Source of the DNA: Pseudorhodoplanes sp.
Lineage (GTDB): Bacteria; Pseudomonadota; Alphaproteobacteria; Rhizobiales; Xanthobacteraceae
Assembly (NCBI GenBank): GCA_032027085.1
Contig: JAVSMS010000001.1
Location: 1 to 64,000, forward strand
Direction of reading: 5' to 3'
DNA: 64,000 nucleotides
A program made the translations under genes and the position numbers. The notes beneath the pieces were generated by a model that saw nothing but the letters and a program-made list of their open reading frames with translations, did not search any database and had not been told where the DNA came from. Below are positions 8,562-18,376 of this stretch, in pieces; position 1 is the first letter of the stretch; each line of letters opens with the position of its first letter.

Positions 8562-9494
8562 TCAGTTTCGCAAGTGTACGAATGAGCGTAGAAAGCCGAC
8601 AATGCCCTTAGGCGCCAGAATAACAAAGGCAATAAGCAGAGCTCCGACTATCATGAGATTCAGCTCGGACGAAACCGTTACAGTTGTAATTTGTTGAGCG
8701 ACGCCAAGAATGACAGCTCCGATCACCGGACCAATCCAAGTTGTCGTCCCGCCGATAAGAGGCATGGCGATACTATTGACCGTGTACTCTAGACTGAAGA
8801 CGGAGGCGGGTTGAATATAGGTGAGGTAGTAGGGAAACGGCGCACCCGCTGCGCCCATCAACATGCCGCTAGTTATCGTGGCGATAACCTTTAGACGAAG
8901 GGTCGGAACGCCCATTGCCTCGGCTGCCAATTCGTTATCGCGAATGGCAGCGAGCCCTCGACCAAGCCGCGAGCGCTCGATACTGCGCGCAATCGCCGCT
9001 GCAGCAATAGCAAGCAGCAACATGGTCACGAAGAGAAGTTTGATGTAATCGTCGAAAAACAGCGCCTTTTGAGGTCTAGTGATGTAAATGCCACTCGCCC
9101 CTCCGACAAAATTCCAGTTTACAATAAACGTTTCCAGCACCACCGATAGTGCTAGAGTCGCGATCGCGAAAAATATGCCACGCAAACGCAACGTTAGATA
9201 TGCTGTGCCAAGTCCTACTACACCGGAAATGATAGCACCGCCGAGAATAAGTAGCGGCAGCGGCAATTCGAATATTTTCAGTAGAACGATAGATGTATAG
9301 GCACCAAGCGCAAAAAATGCACTCGTTCCAAAATTAACATAGCCGGCGTAACCGCCGAGAATATTCCACGCACTAGCAAGCACTACGTATTGCAGGACGA
9401 TATAGCCAGCGAAATAATAGTATTGATTGGCAACAAGGCGTGTCATTATTAACGTGGCGAGGATTAAGACAATGGCGCCGCACCAGAACCGCAT
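8562..9494 (-). CDS. livM: Branched-chain-type ABC transporter permease LivM
   Basis: A 310-residue inner-membrane permease of the LivM family with about 8-10 hydrophobic segments. It contains the family's YAGYVNFGTSAFFALGAY motif near residue 50 and the EAA-like loop DNELAAEAMGVP at about 190. It is 3 bp downstream of livH and 1 bp upstream of livG, a tight operon. Confidence 0.92.
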   Translation of the reverse strand: MRFWCGAIVLILATLIMTRLVANQYYYFAGYIVLQYVVLASAWNILGGYAGYVNFGTSAFFALGAYTSIVLLKIFELPLPLLILGGAIISGVVGLGTAYLTLRLRGIFFAIATLALSVVLETFIVNWNFVGGASGIYITRPQKALFFDDYIKLLFVTMLLLAIAAAAIARSIERSRLGRGLAAIRDNELAAEAMGVPTLRLKVIATITSGMLMGAAGAPFPYYLTYIQPASVFSLEYTVNSIAMPLIGGTTTWIGPVIGAVILGVAQQITTVTVSSELNLMIVGALLIAFVILAPKGIVGFLRSFVHLRN

Positions 9495-9497
9495 GTC

Positions 9498-10490
9498 TCA
9501 GTGCCCCATCAAGCCTGCGGGCCGCCACGCCAGCACTAGCAGTAGAAATCCGAATGCCACTGCTGGCGACCATGACGGTCCGTAGAACGTCGCCGTAAGA
9601 CTTTCGGCAACGCCCAATATGATACTAGCGACGATTGTACCTGGAAGGCTGCTCATTCCTCCGAGAACGCAAATCGCAAAGACTCTGCCAATGAAATCAC
9701 GTGCCGAAGCTGGCTGCACTGGCGCAACAAGGATGAGGAGCGCCCCAGCTATGCTTGTCGTCGCAACAGCTATTGCAAAGCCCAGCTCCTTGATTTTGAC
9801 AGGATTAGCACCGACCATACGTAAGGCGCTCGCATCTTGCGACACTGCCTTGATTGCGCGGCCGAAGAACGTACCATTTAGGAGTATTTGAAGCACCGCG
9901 ATCATAATGAGTGATACCACGAATGGCACTACGAGCCGCAGCGGGAAGCCGATACCCGCGACTGAATAGGTTTTCTGAAGGTAACCGCTGCGAACCACAC
10001 GGTAGTCCACGCCGAACGCCATGATCAGCCCTACTTCGGTAACAAAAAGCAAACCGAAGAAGAAGGCGAGACCACGCAAAGTTTCCTTCGAGCGCTTCTC
10101 GAAGCTTGTGTAGTAAATTCGATGTATGAAAATACCGAGTCCAAAAAAGACCGGCGAGAGCATAAGACCGGTAACGATGGGATCGAGTCCGAACTCGTTA
10201 TTAAACCAAAAAGCAAGGAACGATCCGAGCAGAACGAAGGCGGGATGCGCAATGTTCACCACATCGAGCATGCCAAACGCGATCGATAAGCCGACCGTGA
10301 TGGCGGCATAAAGTCCGCCGATCAGCAACCCCGCTATGACCGCGTTGATAAACAGATCTACGTGCGCGTGCCAATTCCCGCGCGCACTTATGACAGTCTT
10401 GAGCACTTCCTGTCCGAGTACTGTACTCAGAAAAACAAGCACCCCAATCGCCAAAACGGCGGTTAATATGATTGGGTGTCTTGCATCCAC
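9498..10490 (-). CDS. livH: Branched-chain-type ABC transporter permease LivH
   Basis: About 330 residues, multi-pass permease. The LivH signature GLLIGGLYAAITVGLSIAFG (50s-70s) and the EAA-like loop SQDASALRMVGANP are present. The GTG at 10490 is preferred because GGGGGAAG stands just upstream; an in-frame GTG at 10514 lacks this. First gene of the livHMGF unit, with a CTTAG-type palindrome 80 bp upstream. The cognate binding protein is not adjacent; the best candidate is at 34334. Confidence 0.9.
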   Translation of the reverse strand: MDARHPIILTAVLAIGVLVFLSTVLGQEVLKTVISARGNWHAHVDLFINAVIAGLLIGGLYAAITVGLSIAFGMLDVVNIAHPAFVLLGSFLAFWFNNEFGLDPIVTGLMLSPVFFGLGIFIHRIYYTSFEKRSKETLRGLAFFFGLLFVTEVGLIMAFGVDYRVVRSGYLQKTYSVAGIGFPLRLVVPFVVSLIMIAVLQILLNGTFFGRAIKAVSQDASALRMVGANPVKIKELGFAIAVATTSIAGALLILVAPVQPASARDFIGRVFAICVLGGMSSLPGTIVASIILGVAESLTATFYGPSWSPAVAFGFLLLVLAWRPAGLMGH

Positions 10491-10569
10491 TTTGCTTCCC
10501 CCAATTCGCCGCACGTTAACCTACGGTTCTAAGAAGAAATTACCATATGAGCAGTAAGATGAAAAGACC

Positions 10570-10583
10570 CTTCGATTGCTAAG
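10570..10583. promoter_or_regulatory. CTTAG-N4-CTAAG-like operator before liv operon
   Basis: Reads CTTCG-ATTG-CTAAG, one mismatch from the palindrome seen exactly at 20046 and 33851. It lies in the 156-bp gap between livH and the acyl-CoA ligase gene. A role as operator is inferred from recurrence. Confidence 0.45.
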
Positions 10584-10646
10584 TATTACGAAACTTACCG
10601 AACAATCGTGATAACACCTGTTCCGCAACTGCTTTCCAGCACATAG

Positions 10647-12215
10647 TCAATGCGCCCGATCATCAACGACCAGTTTGGTGGTTGCTAAGGTCCATTGATC
10701 CGCCAAAGCCCGCCGATCGAGTTTACCCCGCGCAGTCTTAGGCAAATGATGACTGAGAATTATCTGCTTCGGTGCCTTTGACATCGACAACGCCGCGCCG
10801 CAATAACGCAACAGATCATCAACATCTATATTAGCTCCCGGGCGCGCCACGACAAAACTAACTACCTCCTCGCCGTAAGTTTGGTCAGGAACACCAACGG
10901 TAGCGACCTCGACTATTTCAGGTCGCTGAAGCAAGAGGCTGTCGATCTCAAGTGGCGAGATGTTTACGCCGCCACGAATAATCAAATCCTTCTCCCGGCC
11001 GGTTATGTGTAAATACCCATCTGAATCGAGAAATCCGATATCGCCCGTTTGTAAACGCCCGCGGCTATGAACCTTGATAAACCCGTCATCTTCAATGTAT
11101 CGAAACTCATTATCGGGAACTCCACCGACTTCAATGTGACCGACGTCTTCCGCCGGTAGCGGTTCGCCATGATCGTTAACTATTGCGAGCTTATGGTAAG
11201 GTGCGGGCTTACCAACAGTTCCCACATGTCGATTGATACCGGGATTCATTGCAATCCAGCCGATCTCGCTACAGCCATAGCCTTGTGCAACGGCAATTCC
11301 AAAACGTTGCTCGAAGCGTCGGCAATCTTCGTCTAAGAGCGGCGCGGAGCTGGAAATTACAAAGCGTAGACTCGCCAGCGCTTTAGGGCTCGGTTTGTCG
11401 TCGCCATTAAGCAACATATTTATTGTTGTTGGGTTTCCAGCAGCAATCGTAACATCGTGCTCGGCGATATTTTGAAAAAATCGGCTTCGAGTGAATTTGC
11501 GTCCTAAAATCAATGTAGCCCCTTGACTAAGCGGCGCCAGCGCACTTAGGACTTGAGCAGAACACCAATTGAAGGACCGAAAGTCGTAAATGCGATCATT
11601 AGCGGTTAGACCGAATCCTTCGGCGGTAGGCTCTACGTTGGCCAGAAGTTCTCGAAACGTTAGCACAACGCCCTTCGGTTTGGCGCTAGTCCCTGACGTG
11701 AACAGAATGCAAGCATCGTCTTGTTGTTGAGTGGTCAGGAGATCTCTTTTTGTCGGTACACAATTACTAATCGTTCCAAAAAAATCGGAGAATGTTTCGT
11801 CAAAGCGACCCATAGAGCGGCATTGCTCCGATCGGTCGCTTAAAACGTCGTCAAGCTGCAGGCTAGCATCGAATATTGTAAGTCGTGGATTGAGTTTCGG
11901 TAATATTCTGGCGAGATGACGTCGGTTCATCTCTACATGAATTGTACAAACAGTTGCACCATACGCCATTACGCCGAGATAGCATATCAGATGCTCGATT
12001 GAATTTTCGGCAAGGAGCGCAATTCGATCGTTGGTGCGAATATCGCTGTCAGCAAGAAATGACGCAATCTTTTGAGTAAGTACACTCAGCTGTCCGTAAC
12101 TGAGGGTCCGCCGATCATCAGTTGAAATAATATATGACTTATCTGGCGTACAATTAGCAGCGCTGTCGATCCATTGTCGAAGCAGGCGCGGCCCAAACTC
12201 AACGTTCTTCCGCAT
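10647..12215 (-). CDS. Acyl-CoA ligase (class I adenylate-forming)
   Basis: A 522-residue AMP-binding enzyme that should convert a carboxylic acid to its CoA thioester via an acyl-adenylate. P-loop motif LFTSGTSAKPKGV at about 175, the A5 region QGYGCSEIGW, A7/A8 with TGDIGFLDSDGYLHITGR, and the catalytic C-terminal Lys in LPKTARGKLDRRAL. Full length. It stands 69 bp after ubiD in the same direction and before liv, suggesting that the imported acid is activated and decarboxylated. The substrate cannot be told from sequence alone. Confidence 0.88.
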   Translation of the reverse strand: MRKNVEFGPRLLRQWIDSAANCTPDKSYIISTDDRRTLSYGQLSVLTQKIASFLADSDIRTNDRIALLAENSIEHLICYLGVMAYGATVCTIHVEMNRRHLARILPKLNPRLTIFDASLQLDDVLSDRSEQCRSMGRFDETFSDFFGTISNCVPTKRDLLTTQQQDDACILFTSGTSAKPKGVVLTFRELLANVEPTAEGFGLTANDRIYDFRSFNWCSAQVLSALAPLSQGATLILGRKFTRSRFFQNIAEHDVTIAAGNPTTINMLLNGDDKPSPKALASLRFVISSSAPLLDEDCRRFEQRFGIAVAQGYGCSEIGWIAMNPGINRHVGTVGKPAPYHKLAIVNDHGEPLPAEDVGHIEVGGVPDNEFRYIEDDGFIKVHSRGRLQTGDIGFLDSDGYLHITGREKDLIIRGGVNISPLEIDSLLLQRPEIVEVATVGVPDQTYGEEVVSFVVARPGANIDVDDLLRYCGAALSMSKAPKQIILSHHLPKTARGKLDRRALADQWTLATTKLVVDDRAH

Positions 12216-12284
12216 GGGAATTACCCGAATCCGAACAGCGAAGATACCCGCCAGACCCCGGAAAGGGATCTGACGGGCGGTCTG

Positions 12285-13859
12285 CTAGCGGCCCGTCCGA
12301 GCCAAAGAATGCACCCAGCCGAGCATTCGCGATTTCGCGTTCTCGATATCATTCTTGGTAAAAAAGTCCTCCGGCTTAACCCGATCAACCGGATAGACGG
12401 GTCGCAGGAAGTCGCTCTCATATCCGAACGGCACAGTAGCATCGATCCCCATTCCACCCTCAAACTGGGTATTCGATGCAGTCCACTGTTTGTCGCCGGC
12501 CGTCATTCGTTCCGCTGGCATGAACGTCTGTCCACGTCCACCAGGAATTGGGTTAAGGATATCAGTACGCGGATTCACCCGTGTCGTCAGACACCACATT
12601 ACGTCATCCATTGAGTACGGGTCAGTATCCTCGCTCACCGCAATTGCGAAGCGCATACCTTGAGAACATGACAGCGCGGCACCAAGAAAGTTTCTCTGCC
12701 ATCCCTCGTCTACCTGATGGCGCTTTTTAACCTGAATGATGCAGCCACCCCAATCCGTCATGCAGTATGGAATGACCACATCCTGGATGATGCCCGGTTG
12801 CATGCGCTCAAATAGCTCAAATAACGCCGCCTCGCGAACGGTCGTGTCGATATTGTGGTCATCGAGAGTATGTACGCCGAGCGCAAAGATGATTGGCTTT
12901 GTTTCCGGCTTGCGCATCGTGACGGCAGTGACATGAAAGGTCGGCGCCTTGTATGCCTTCCCCATGTAACCAGCCCATTCAGGGTGAAAATGAAACCGGC
13001 CCTGAACATCTGCGTCCTCGGATTCTCTGGTTTCGTAACGGCGGTCACGCGGATGAATATAGCCCTCAAGAACCACCTCAGCGTCGGCAAGCGTATAGGC
13101 GTCGATCGAACGACACTTCACCATTCGGATGGGGCTGCCTTGCACCGCACCAGCTATCCCAATCTCATCGCAACCCATGGGAAGGATCACATAATCAAAA
13201 CCCGCACCCGCCAGCAGCGTACATGCCGGCGGAACACCAAAGCACACAGTCATCGGAATGGGTTTGTCGTCGCTATAGTACTTGTTTGCAACCTGCCACA
13301 TGTGGGAGCCAGGCGATATTTGAAACGTGCCTACATTCCCCCAACGGAAGTTCATACGATTGTAACCTAGATCAGTACCGCCGTCGAATTGGTCAAAGCT
13401 GACGCAGCGGATGCCGGAGCCGACGGTAAGTTCCTTCTCGTACGTAGTGTGCCGAATAGGGACCATATACTTATTAACTTCATCAGGATTGACGACGACA
13501 TGTTCCTGTACTGGCGCCTGATCCTGGGGAATAATTACCGGCTTCAATGGGTTGCGAATTGCCTCAGCGAGCTTTCGTGTCCGTTCAACATCACTCTTCC
13601 AGCCGAACATCTTGTTGATGACGTTCATGTCGCCAAATAGATTTGTTATAACCCTGTGATTGGGCTTGCCTTTGACGTTGTTAAAGAGGACCGGACAACC
13701 GCCGTCCATGTGCTTTTGCAACCCCGTAACTTCGAGATCCGGATCGACCGGCTTATCGGTCTCGATCAGATCGCCTTGCGATTTTAACCATTCCAACGTC
13801 TTTCGAAGATCCATAACTTCGGTAGTCGTGGGTCGAGCTTTGACGTTTTCTTTCTGCAT
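12285..13859 (-). CDS. ubiD: UbiD-family prenyl-FMN-dependent decarboxylase
   Basis: About 524 residues, a UbiD/AroY/phthaloyl-CoA decarboxylase-type (de)carboxylase. The prFMN/metal region NRMNFR (about 167-172) and the acidic catalytic segment DAEVVLEG (about 259-266) are visible, followed by the family glycine-rich end part NPIPGGRGQ. The ATG at 13859 has TTGGAG upstream; a TTG five codons earlier is less likely. Divergent ubiX at 14325 would supply the cofactor. The neighbouring CoA ligase makes an aryl-CoA or aryl-acid substrate plausible. Confidence 0.9.
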   Translation of the reverse strand: MQKENVKARPTTTEVMDLRKTLEWLKSQGDLIETDKPVDPDLEVTGLQKHMDGGCPVLFNNVKGKPNHRVITNLFGDMNVINKMFGWKSDVERTRKLAEAIRNPLKPVIIPQDQAPVQEHVVVNPDEVNKYMVPIRHTTYEKELTVGSGIRCVSFDQFDGGTDLGYNRMNFRWGNVGTFQISPGSHMWQVANKYYSDDKPIPMTVCFGVPPACTLLAGAGFDYVILPMGCDEIGIAGAVQGSPIRMVKCRSIDAYTLADAEVVLEGYIHPRDRRYETRESEDADVQGRFHFHPEWAGYMGKAYKAPTFHVTAVTMRKPETKPIIFALGVHTLDDHNIDTTVREAALFELFERMQPGIIQDVVIPYCMTDWGGCIIQVKKRHQVDEGWQRNFLGAALSCSQGMRFAIAVSEDTDPYSMDDVMWCLTTRVNPRTDILNPIPGGRGQTFMPAERMTAGDKQWTASNTQFEGGMGIDATVPFGYESDFLRPVYPVDRVKPEDFFTKNDIENAKSRMLGWVHSLARTGR

Positions 13860-14324
13860 GACTTTGAACTCCAATGTTTCTCAGCGGTAGTTTGCTTACC
13901 CGTTAACTTTCGTGCCTGTCTGAGGATCAGAACTTTCCCGCCGCCTAGCGCGCCACTTCAAGCGTAGCATTGCCCAGCACACTAAGGGCCTCCACTAAAA
14001 TCAAACCAACCGTCGTTGCACAAACCCCTCGCCCGTGCGCGTTACTGCGCACCAGCGTCATGTTGCGTTTTGTTTTAATGCTTGGCGTCTATTTCAAAAG
14101 TTTAAAAGCCGCATCAGGCTCATAGCACAAGTCATACTGATAGTCTCCTAAAATTACTTATGCTTCTAAGTATTTTCATATTGCATAACGTGCAAAAATT
14201 GTCAAAGAAGAAAAGAACCAGATAGTTGAAAAAACGAGGAGGGGATCATGCGGGTCTCGTTGAACGGGTACTTGATCCTACTTGTTGCGTGCGCCAGGGT
14301 TGGCTAGCAGAGAAAGGATTGCAG
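13860..14324. promoter_or_regulatory. ubiD-ubiX divergent control region with palindrome
   Basis: A 465-bp gene-free stretch, markedly AT-rich from 14080 to 14225. CTTAT-GCTT-CTAAG at 14157-14170 is one mismatch from the CTTAG-N4-CTAAG palindrome, and the AT-rich sequence continuing to 14190 could hold a promoter for ubiX. A minor open frame from 14226 continues in frame into ubiX but has no family similarity before the ATG at 14325. Confidence 0.5.
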
Positions 14325-14972
14325 ATGCGACGCGTAATCGTTGGCATGACCGGTGCGACCGGCGCCATTTTCGGGATAAGATTGCTGGAAGCCCTGAAGG
14401 GCAGCGACGTGGAATCTCACCTTGTACTGAGCAAGTGGGCCCAACGCACGATCGAGCACGAAACGCCGTTCACGGCGAAACAAGTATGCGCGCTAGCGAG
14501 CGTTTACCACAACGCCTCGAACATGGCGGCGACGATTTCATCGGGATCGTTCATCACCGAGGGCATGATTATCATTCCGTGCTCGATGCGCACACTCGGC
14601 AACGTCGCACACGGAACCGGCGACAACTTGGTGCAACGCGCTGCAGACGTGGTTCTCAAAGAACGCCGGCGCCTTGTTCTCGTAACGCGTGAGTCGCCAC
14701 TGTCCGAGCTGCACCTGGAAAACATGATGAAACTGGCGCGCATCGGGGCGACGATTGTTCCGCCGATGCCGGCCTTTTACAACCATCCGCAATCGATCGA
14801 CGACATCGTCAATCATATTGTGGCGCGCGTACTTGACCAGTTCGGCATCCCTGCGCCGTTTGCCAAGCGATGGGACGGTCACATGGAAAATCGCCACAAA
14901 GGCGAGAGCGGGCGACGGGTCGGTGCCCGGCGCGTTGCGTACGACAATCTAACCGATGCTTTCCTAGACTAG
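14325..14972 (+). CDS. ubiX: UbiX-type flavin prenyltransferase
   Basis: 215 residues from the ATG at 14325, preceded by AGAAAGGA. Rossmann start MRRVIVGMTGATGAIFGIRL, the conserved MIIIPCSMRTLGNVAHGTGDNL, then RLVLVTRESPLSELHLENM and the C-terminal Asp-rich hydrophobic segment are all present. Known role: prenylate FMN to prFMN for UbiD enzymes. The C-terminal tail of about 25 basic residues exceeds the compact family length. It is transcribed away from ubiD. Confidence 0.92.
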   Translation: MRRVIVGMTGATGAIFGIRLLEALKGSDVESHLVLSKWAQRTIEHETPFTAKQVCALASVYHNASNMAATISSGSFITEGMIIIPCSMRTLGNVAHGTGDNLVQRAADVVLKERRRLVLVTRESPLSELHLENMMKLARIGATIVPPMPAFYNHPQSIDDIVNHIVARVLDQFGIPAPFAKRWDGHMENRHKGESGRRVGARRVAYDNLTDAFLD

Positions 14973-15093
14973 GTGTTCAGTCCCGAAGTTAGATGGGTCG
15001 GATATCATGACAATCGGGTGGGACTTTGACCTGACGGATATTTTGGACCAAGCGGATAGAGATTATTGCATGGCCTGGTCCGCTTTGGGGATT

Positions 15094-16282
15094 TGGACCG
15101 ATTTAACTGAGAGCCTCCGGTCCTGTTGAGCCCACAAGATTATTCCTATGGGCTGTGAACATTGTCATCGGCGTCCTCTCGCCGATCGCGCTATGTGGTC
15201 TCACATCGTTGTAATCCCAGCGCCAAGATTTGACCTTCGTTCGGGCATCGTCAAGATCCAGGAACCAGTGCTGGTTGAGACATTCGAGACGAACACGAGC
15301 ATTGAAGCTTTCGATGAAGGCGTTATCGGTGGGTTTGCCCGGACGACTGAAGTCCAGAATGACCTCATTTGCGTAGGCCCATAGATCGAACTCCCTTGAT
15401 GTAAATTGGCTGCCATTGTCGACCCGGATGCTGCGCGGCTTGCCAAACATGGTTATCGCGCGATTGAGCGTTGATACGACATCGGACGTCCTGGCTTGAT
15501 GCCCCACCCAGAGCGCGGGCGAGAGCCTGGAGAAGTTGTCCACAATGGTTAGAACCCACAGCCGGCGACCGTCGTAAAGCTGATCGCACATCCAGTCCAT
15601 CGACCAGCAGTCATTTGGCATAACAGCGGTTGTTCGATCCTCCCGCAGTTTGGCCATGACCCGCCGTCGCGGCGATTATGCCGCATTTGCAGCCCCTCCA
15701 GACGATAAAGCCGATAGACGCGGGTCCGGCCGACAGGCCAGCCCTCACGTTGCAGCAGGATATGAATCCGTCGATAGCCATAGCGCACCCGTATTGCGGC
15801 GATCTCTCGGATGCGTTTGCGAAGCACGGCCTGCTCAGGGCGCCTCGACCGATACAGATACATTGATCGATGCAGCGCAAGGACACGACAGGCTCGTCGC
15901 GTCCCAACCCGGAAGCAGGTGCGAACATGATCCACCAGCTCCCGCTCCTGGGCAGGCCTTAGACTTTTTTTTCGGAGAACCTCTTGCAGCATTTCCTTGT
16001 CGAGGCTCAGATCCGACACCAGCCGCCGCAACCGCGCATTCTCTTCTTCGAGATGCTTCAGCTTGCGCACCTCCGATGGCATCAGCCCGCCATAGCGATC
16101 CTTCCAGCGGTAGAATGCCGCCTCTGAGATCCCGAGCTTGCGGCACACATCGGCAATCGACGTCCCTGTCTCCGTCTGTTGCAAGGCAAAGGCGATCTGC
16201 TGATCACTGAACTTCGACTTTTTCATCGGCAGGCTCCTTTTAACGTCAGCCTAACCGGAAAACTCTCATTCAGTTTGGTCCA
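15094..16282 (-). mobile_element. IS3-family element (IS407-like group)
   Basis: About 1,189 bp. Related ends: TGGACC followed by TGAGAG and CCGGT on both sides, in inverted orientation (15094 onward and 16282 backward). The contents are IS3 OrfA/OrfB homology. I could not find a matching 4-bp target duplication (flanks GATT and AATG). It stands between ubiX and the TRAP permease gene. Confidence 0.8.
15103..16226 (-). pseudogene. IS3 transposase OrfAB, frame broken
   Basis: From 16226 the frame reads an OrfA with HTH (MKKSKFSDQQIAFALQQTE) and leucine-rich coiled coil. It passes through an A8 run (about 15965) straight into OrfB homology (GTRRACRVLALHRS) up to about 15670. There it leaves the family consensus, and the rest (MAKLREDRTTAV, NDCWSMDWMCDQL, the DDE core with RVDNGSQFTS and GKPTDNAFIESFN) lies in another frame ending at 15103. 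One change may have fused A and B at the A run and a second indel split OrfB. As read, no single intact transposase is made unless frameshifting occurs. Confidence 0.78.
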
Positions 16283-16364
16283 AATGCCTCAATGCAGACC
16301 ACGGGATAGTAGCAGATGTTCGTGGTCCAACGCAAAGCGTTCCGCTCGCAATACCTAGACTAGC

Positions 16365-18272
16365 TCACTCCGAGCTGACTTTGAGCGTGCGGCGCTGGAG
16401 CATGGCTGGCCCGAGACCGACGGCCGCAAGGACGCCCCCGGCAACGGCCAGCCAGAGCGACGGCGCAATAAAACACACCCCCGCCGCGCCCACAGCCAGG
16501 CGCGACGCCGCGCTCATCGGTGCGGCCAAATATCCTTCGGTGGCAATTCCGACGAGATAGACGCCGACGACCGCCGTCAGCACGACAAATGCAATCCCGC
16601 CCGGCGAGCCGACCAGGAGAAGCTCCGGACTGTAGGCGAACGAGAACGGCACGATCATGGCCGCCACCGACAACCGGGTCGCGATCAAGGCAATACTGAT
16701 CGGATTGGCACGGGCGATGGCCGCAGCCGCATAGGCGGCGACCGCGACCGGCGGCGTGCTGGCCGACAGGACGGAAAAATACAACAGGAACATATTGGCG
16801 GAAAGCACCGACAGGCCGAGGTTGAGCAGAACCGGGCCCACCAGAATGGTCGCAAGGATATAGACGCTCGGCGTCGGCATGCCCATTCCGAGCAGGATGG
16901 TCACGATCGCCGCCACGATGAGGGAAGTGAGCAGCGCACCGCCGCTGACGAGGAGGATCAGCGAGGAGAATTTCGCCGCCAGACCCGTCATCGCCAGACC
17001 GCCGATGACCAAACCGGCCGCGGCGCAGGCTGCCGTCACACCGATAACCCTCAGCGTAGTGTCCGCGAGAATGTTGTAAAGTTTCACCGCATCAATGCGG
17101 GTTTCTTTGCGGAACAGTGCAACGACAAAGACGGTGACAGCGGCGAATACGGCAACATAGGTCGCCGCGTATCCCAACATGAGACCGATGAGAATTGCCA
17201 GCAGCGGGACGAAGAACAATTCTCCGTGCCGGAAGGCTTCGCGAATGCTTGGAATTTCGGAACTCAAAAGCCCGTGCATCCCAAGTCGCTTGGACATGTA
17301 ATGCACCTGCACAAAGACCCCGAGATAATAGAGGAATGCAGGAATCAACGCAGAAAGCGCAATCTCGCGATACGGAATGCCGGTATACTCCGCCATAATG
17401 AATGCGACAGAACCCATAACCGGCGGCATGATCGAGCCGCCGGTCGATGCCGCCACCTCGATTCCGCCAGCCGCCGCGGAGCGGTAGCCAGCACGCTCCA
17501 TGGTTGGAATCGTTACGGATCCTGTCGTCACAACATCGGAAACAGGACTGCCTGAAATCATTCCAAAGGCACCCGATGAAATGACTGCGATCTTCGCGGT
17601 TCCGCCGGTTGTCCGCCCCGTCAGCAATGCACCGACGCGATAGAAGAAATCAGCGCCACCGGCTCGTTCCAGAATGGTGCCGAACAACACAAACAGGAAA
17701 GCATACGTTGCCGCAACCCGGACAGGAATCCCGTAGATTGAATCTGTCGTATAGACCGTCGTATCAATGAAATGCTCGAGCGAGATATAGCCGTGCGCCA
17801 ATTCACCCGAAAGGAGATGCCCATAGAGATTGTAGGCCATGAACACCAGCACGATGAGTGTCAGGCCGAGTCCGACCGCCCTGCGAGTGGCCTCCAGCAC
17901 CAGAATGACGATCGCAATTCCGAAGACATATTCCCAGGTCGATAACGGATCAAACAACGTGATGCGGTTGACGATGGCGTCGAGGTTCCACCAGAAAAAC
18001 ACGCCCGTAGCGGCCGAGATCGCCGCCAGCATCCAATCAAGCAAGCCCGGATATTTACCGTCCGATCGCGTCGTCGGTGCCAGTGTCAGAAAGACAAGCA
18101 CCAGCATCGCCGACAGGAACACCATCATCATCCCGAAAATATCGGTAACGATGATCACCACATTGTAGATCACCCAGAGCGCGATAAGGGCGGCATAGGC
18201 CTTCAGCACCACGCCTAGCAAGCCTGCAGGATTCCGACTTTTGCCCGTGCCGAACAGGATGTTGACCATCAT
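16365..18272 (-). CDS. TRAP transporter fused 4TM/12TM permease (DctQM-like)
   Basis: A 635-residue inner-membrane protein. Four N-terminal helices (DctQ-like, residues 1-150) are followed by a DctM-like domain with some 12 helices and the family motif GMGMPTPSVYILATILVGP at about 450. This fused type goes with TAXI-type binding proteins. It is downstream of the TAXI gene (104-bp gap), same strand. It would import a carboxylate driven by a Na+ or H+ gradient; substrate unknown, perhaps the acid handled by the adjacent phthalate-like genes. Confidence 0.92.
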   Translation of the reverse strand: MMVNILFGTGKSRNPAGLLGVVLKAYAALIALWVIYNVVIIVTDIFGMMMVFLSAMLVLVFLTLAPTTRSDGKYPGLLDWMLAAISAATGVFFWWNLDAIVNRITLFDPLSTWEYVFGIAIVILVLEATRRAVGLGLTLIVLVFMAYNLYGHLLSGELAHGYISLEHFIDTTVYTTDSIYGIPVRVAATYAFLFVLFGTILERAGGADFFYRVGALLTGRTTGGTAKIAVISSGAFGMISGSPVSDVVTTGSVTIPTMERAGYRSAAAGGIEVAASTGGSIMPPVMGSVAFIMAEYTGIPYREIALSALIPAFLYYLGVFVQVHYMSKRLGMHGLLSSEIPSIREAFRHGELFFVPLLAILIGLMLGYAATYVAVFAAVTVFVVALFRKETRIDAVKLYNILADTTLRVIGVTAACAAAGLVIGGLAMTGLAAKFSSLILLVSGGALLTSLIVAAIVTILLGMGMPTPSVYILATILVGPVLLNLGLSVLSANMFLLYFSVLSASTPPVAVAAYAAAAIARANPISIALIATRLSVAAMIVPFSFAYSPELLLVGSPGGIAFVVLTAVVGVYLVGIATEGYLAAPMSAASRLAVGAAGVCFIAPSLWLAVAGGVLAAVGLGPAMLQRRTLKVSSE

Positions 18273-18376
18273 AGATGCATGCTTTGCTGACGGAGCGATG
18301 AACAGTTTCGCAATCGACGATCACCGCCCACATACATGAAGCATGCGAGCGGTCCAATCGGCAGACTTGCAGCTAA

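Noticed and set aside
14963-16363. CCTAGACTAG at both the ubiX end (14963) and near 16354 as a possible IS target duplication
   Set aside because: The copies are more than 70 bp from either end of the IS3 element (15094 and 16282), so they cannot be its target duplication; probably coincidence.
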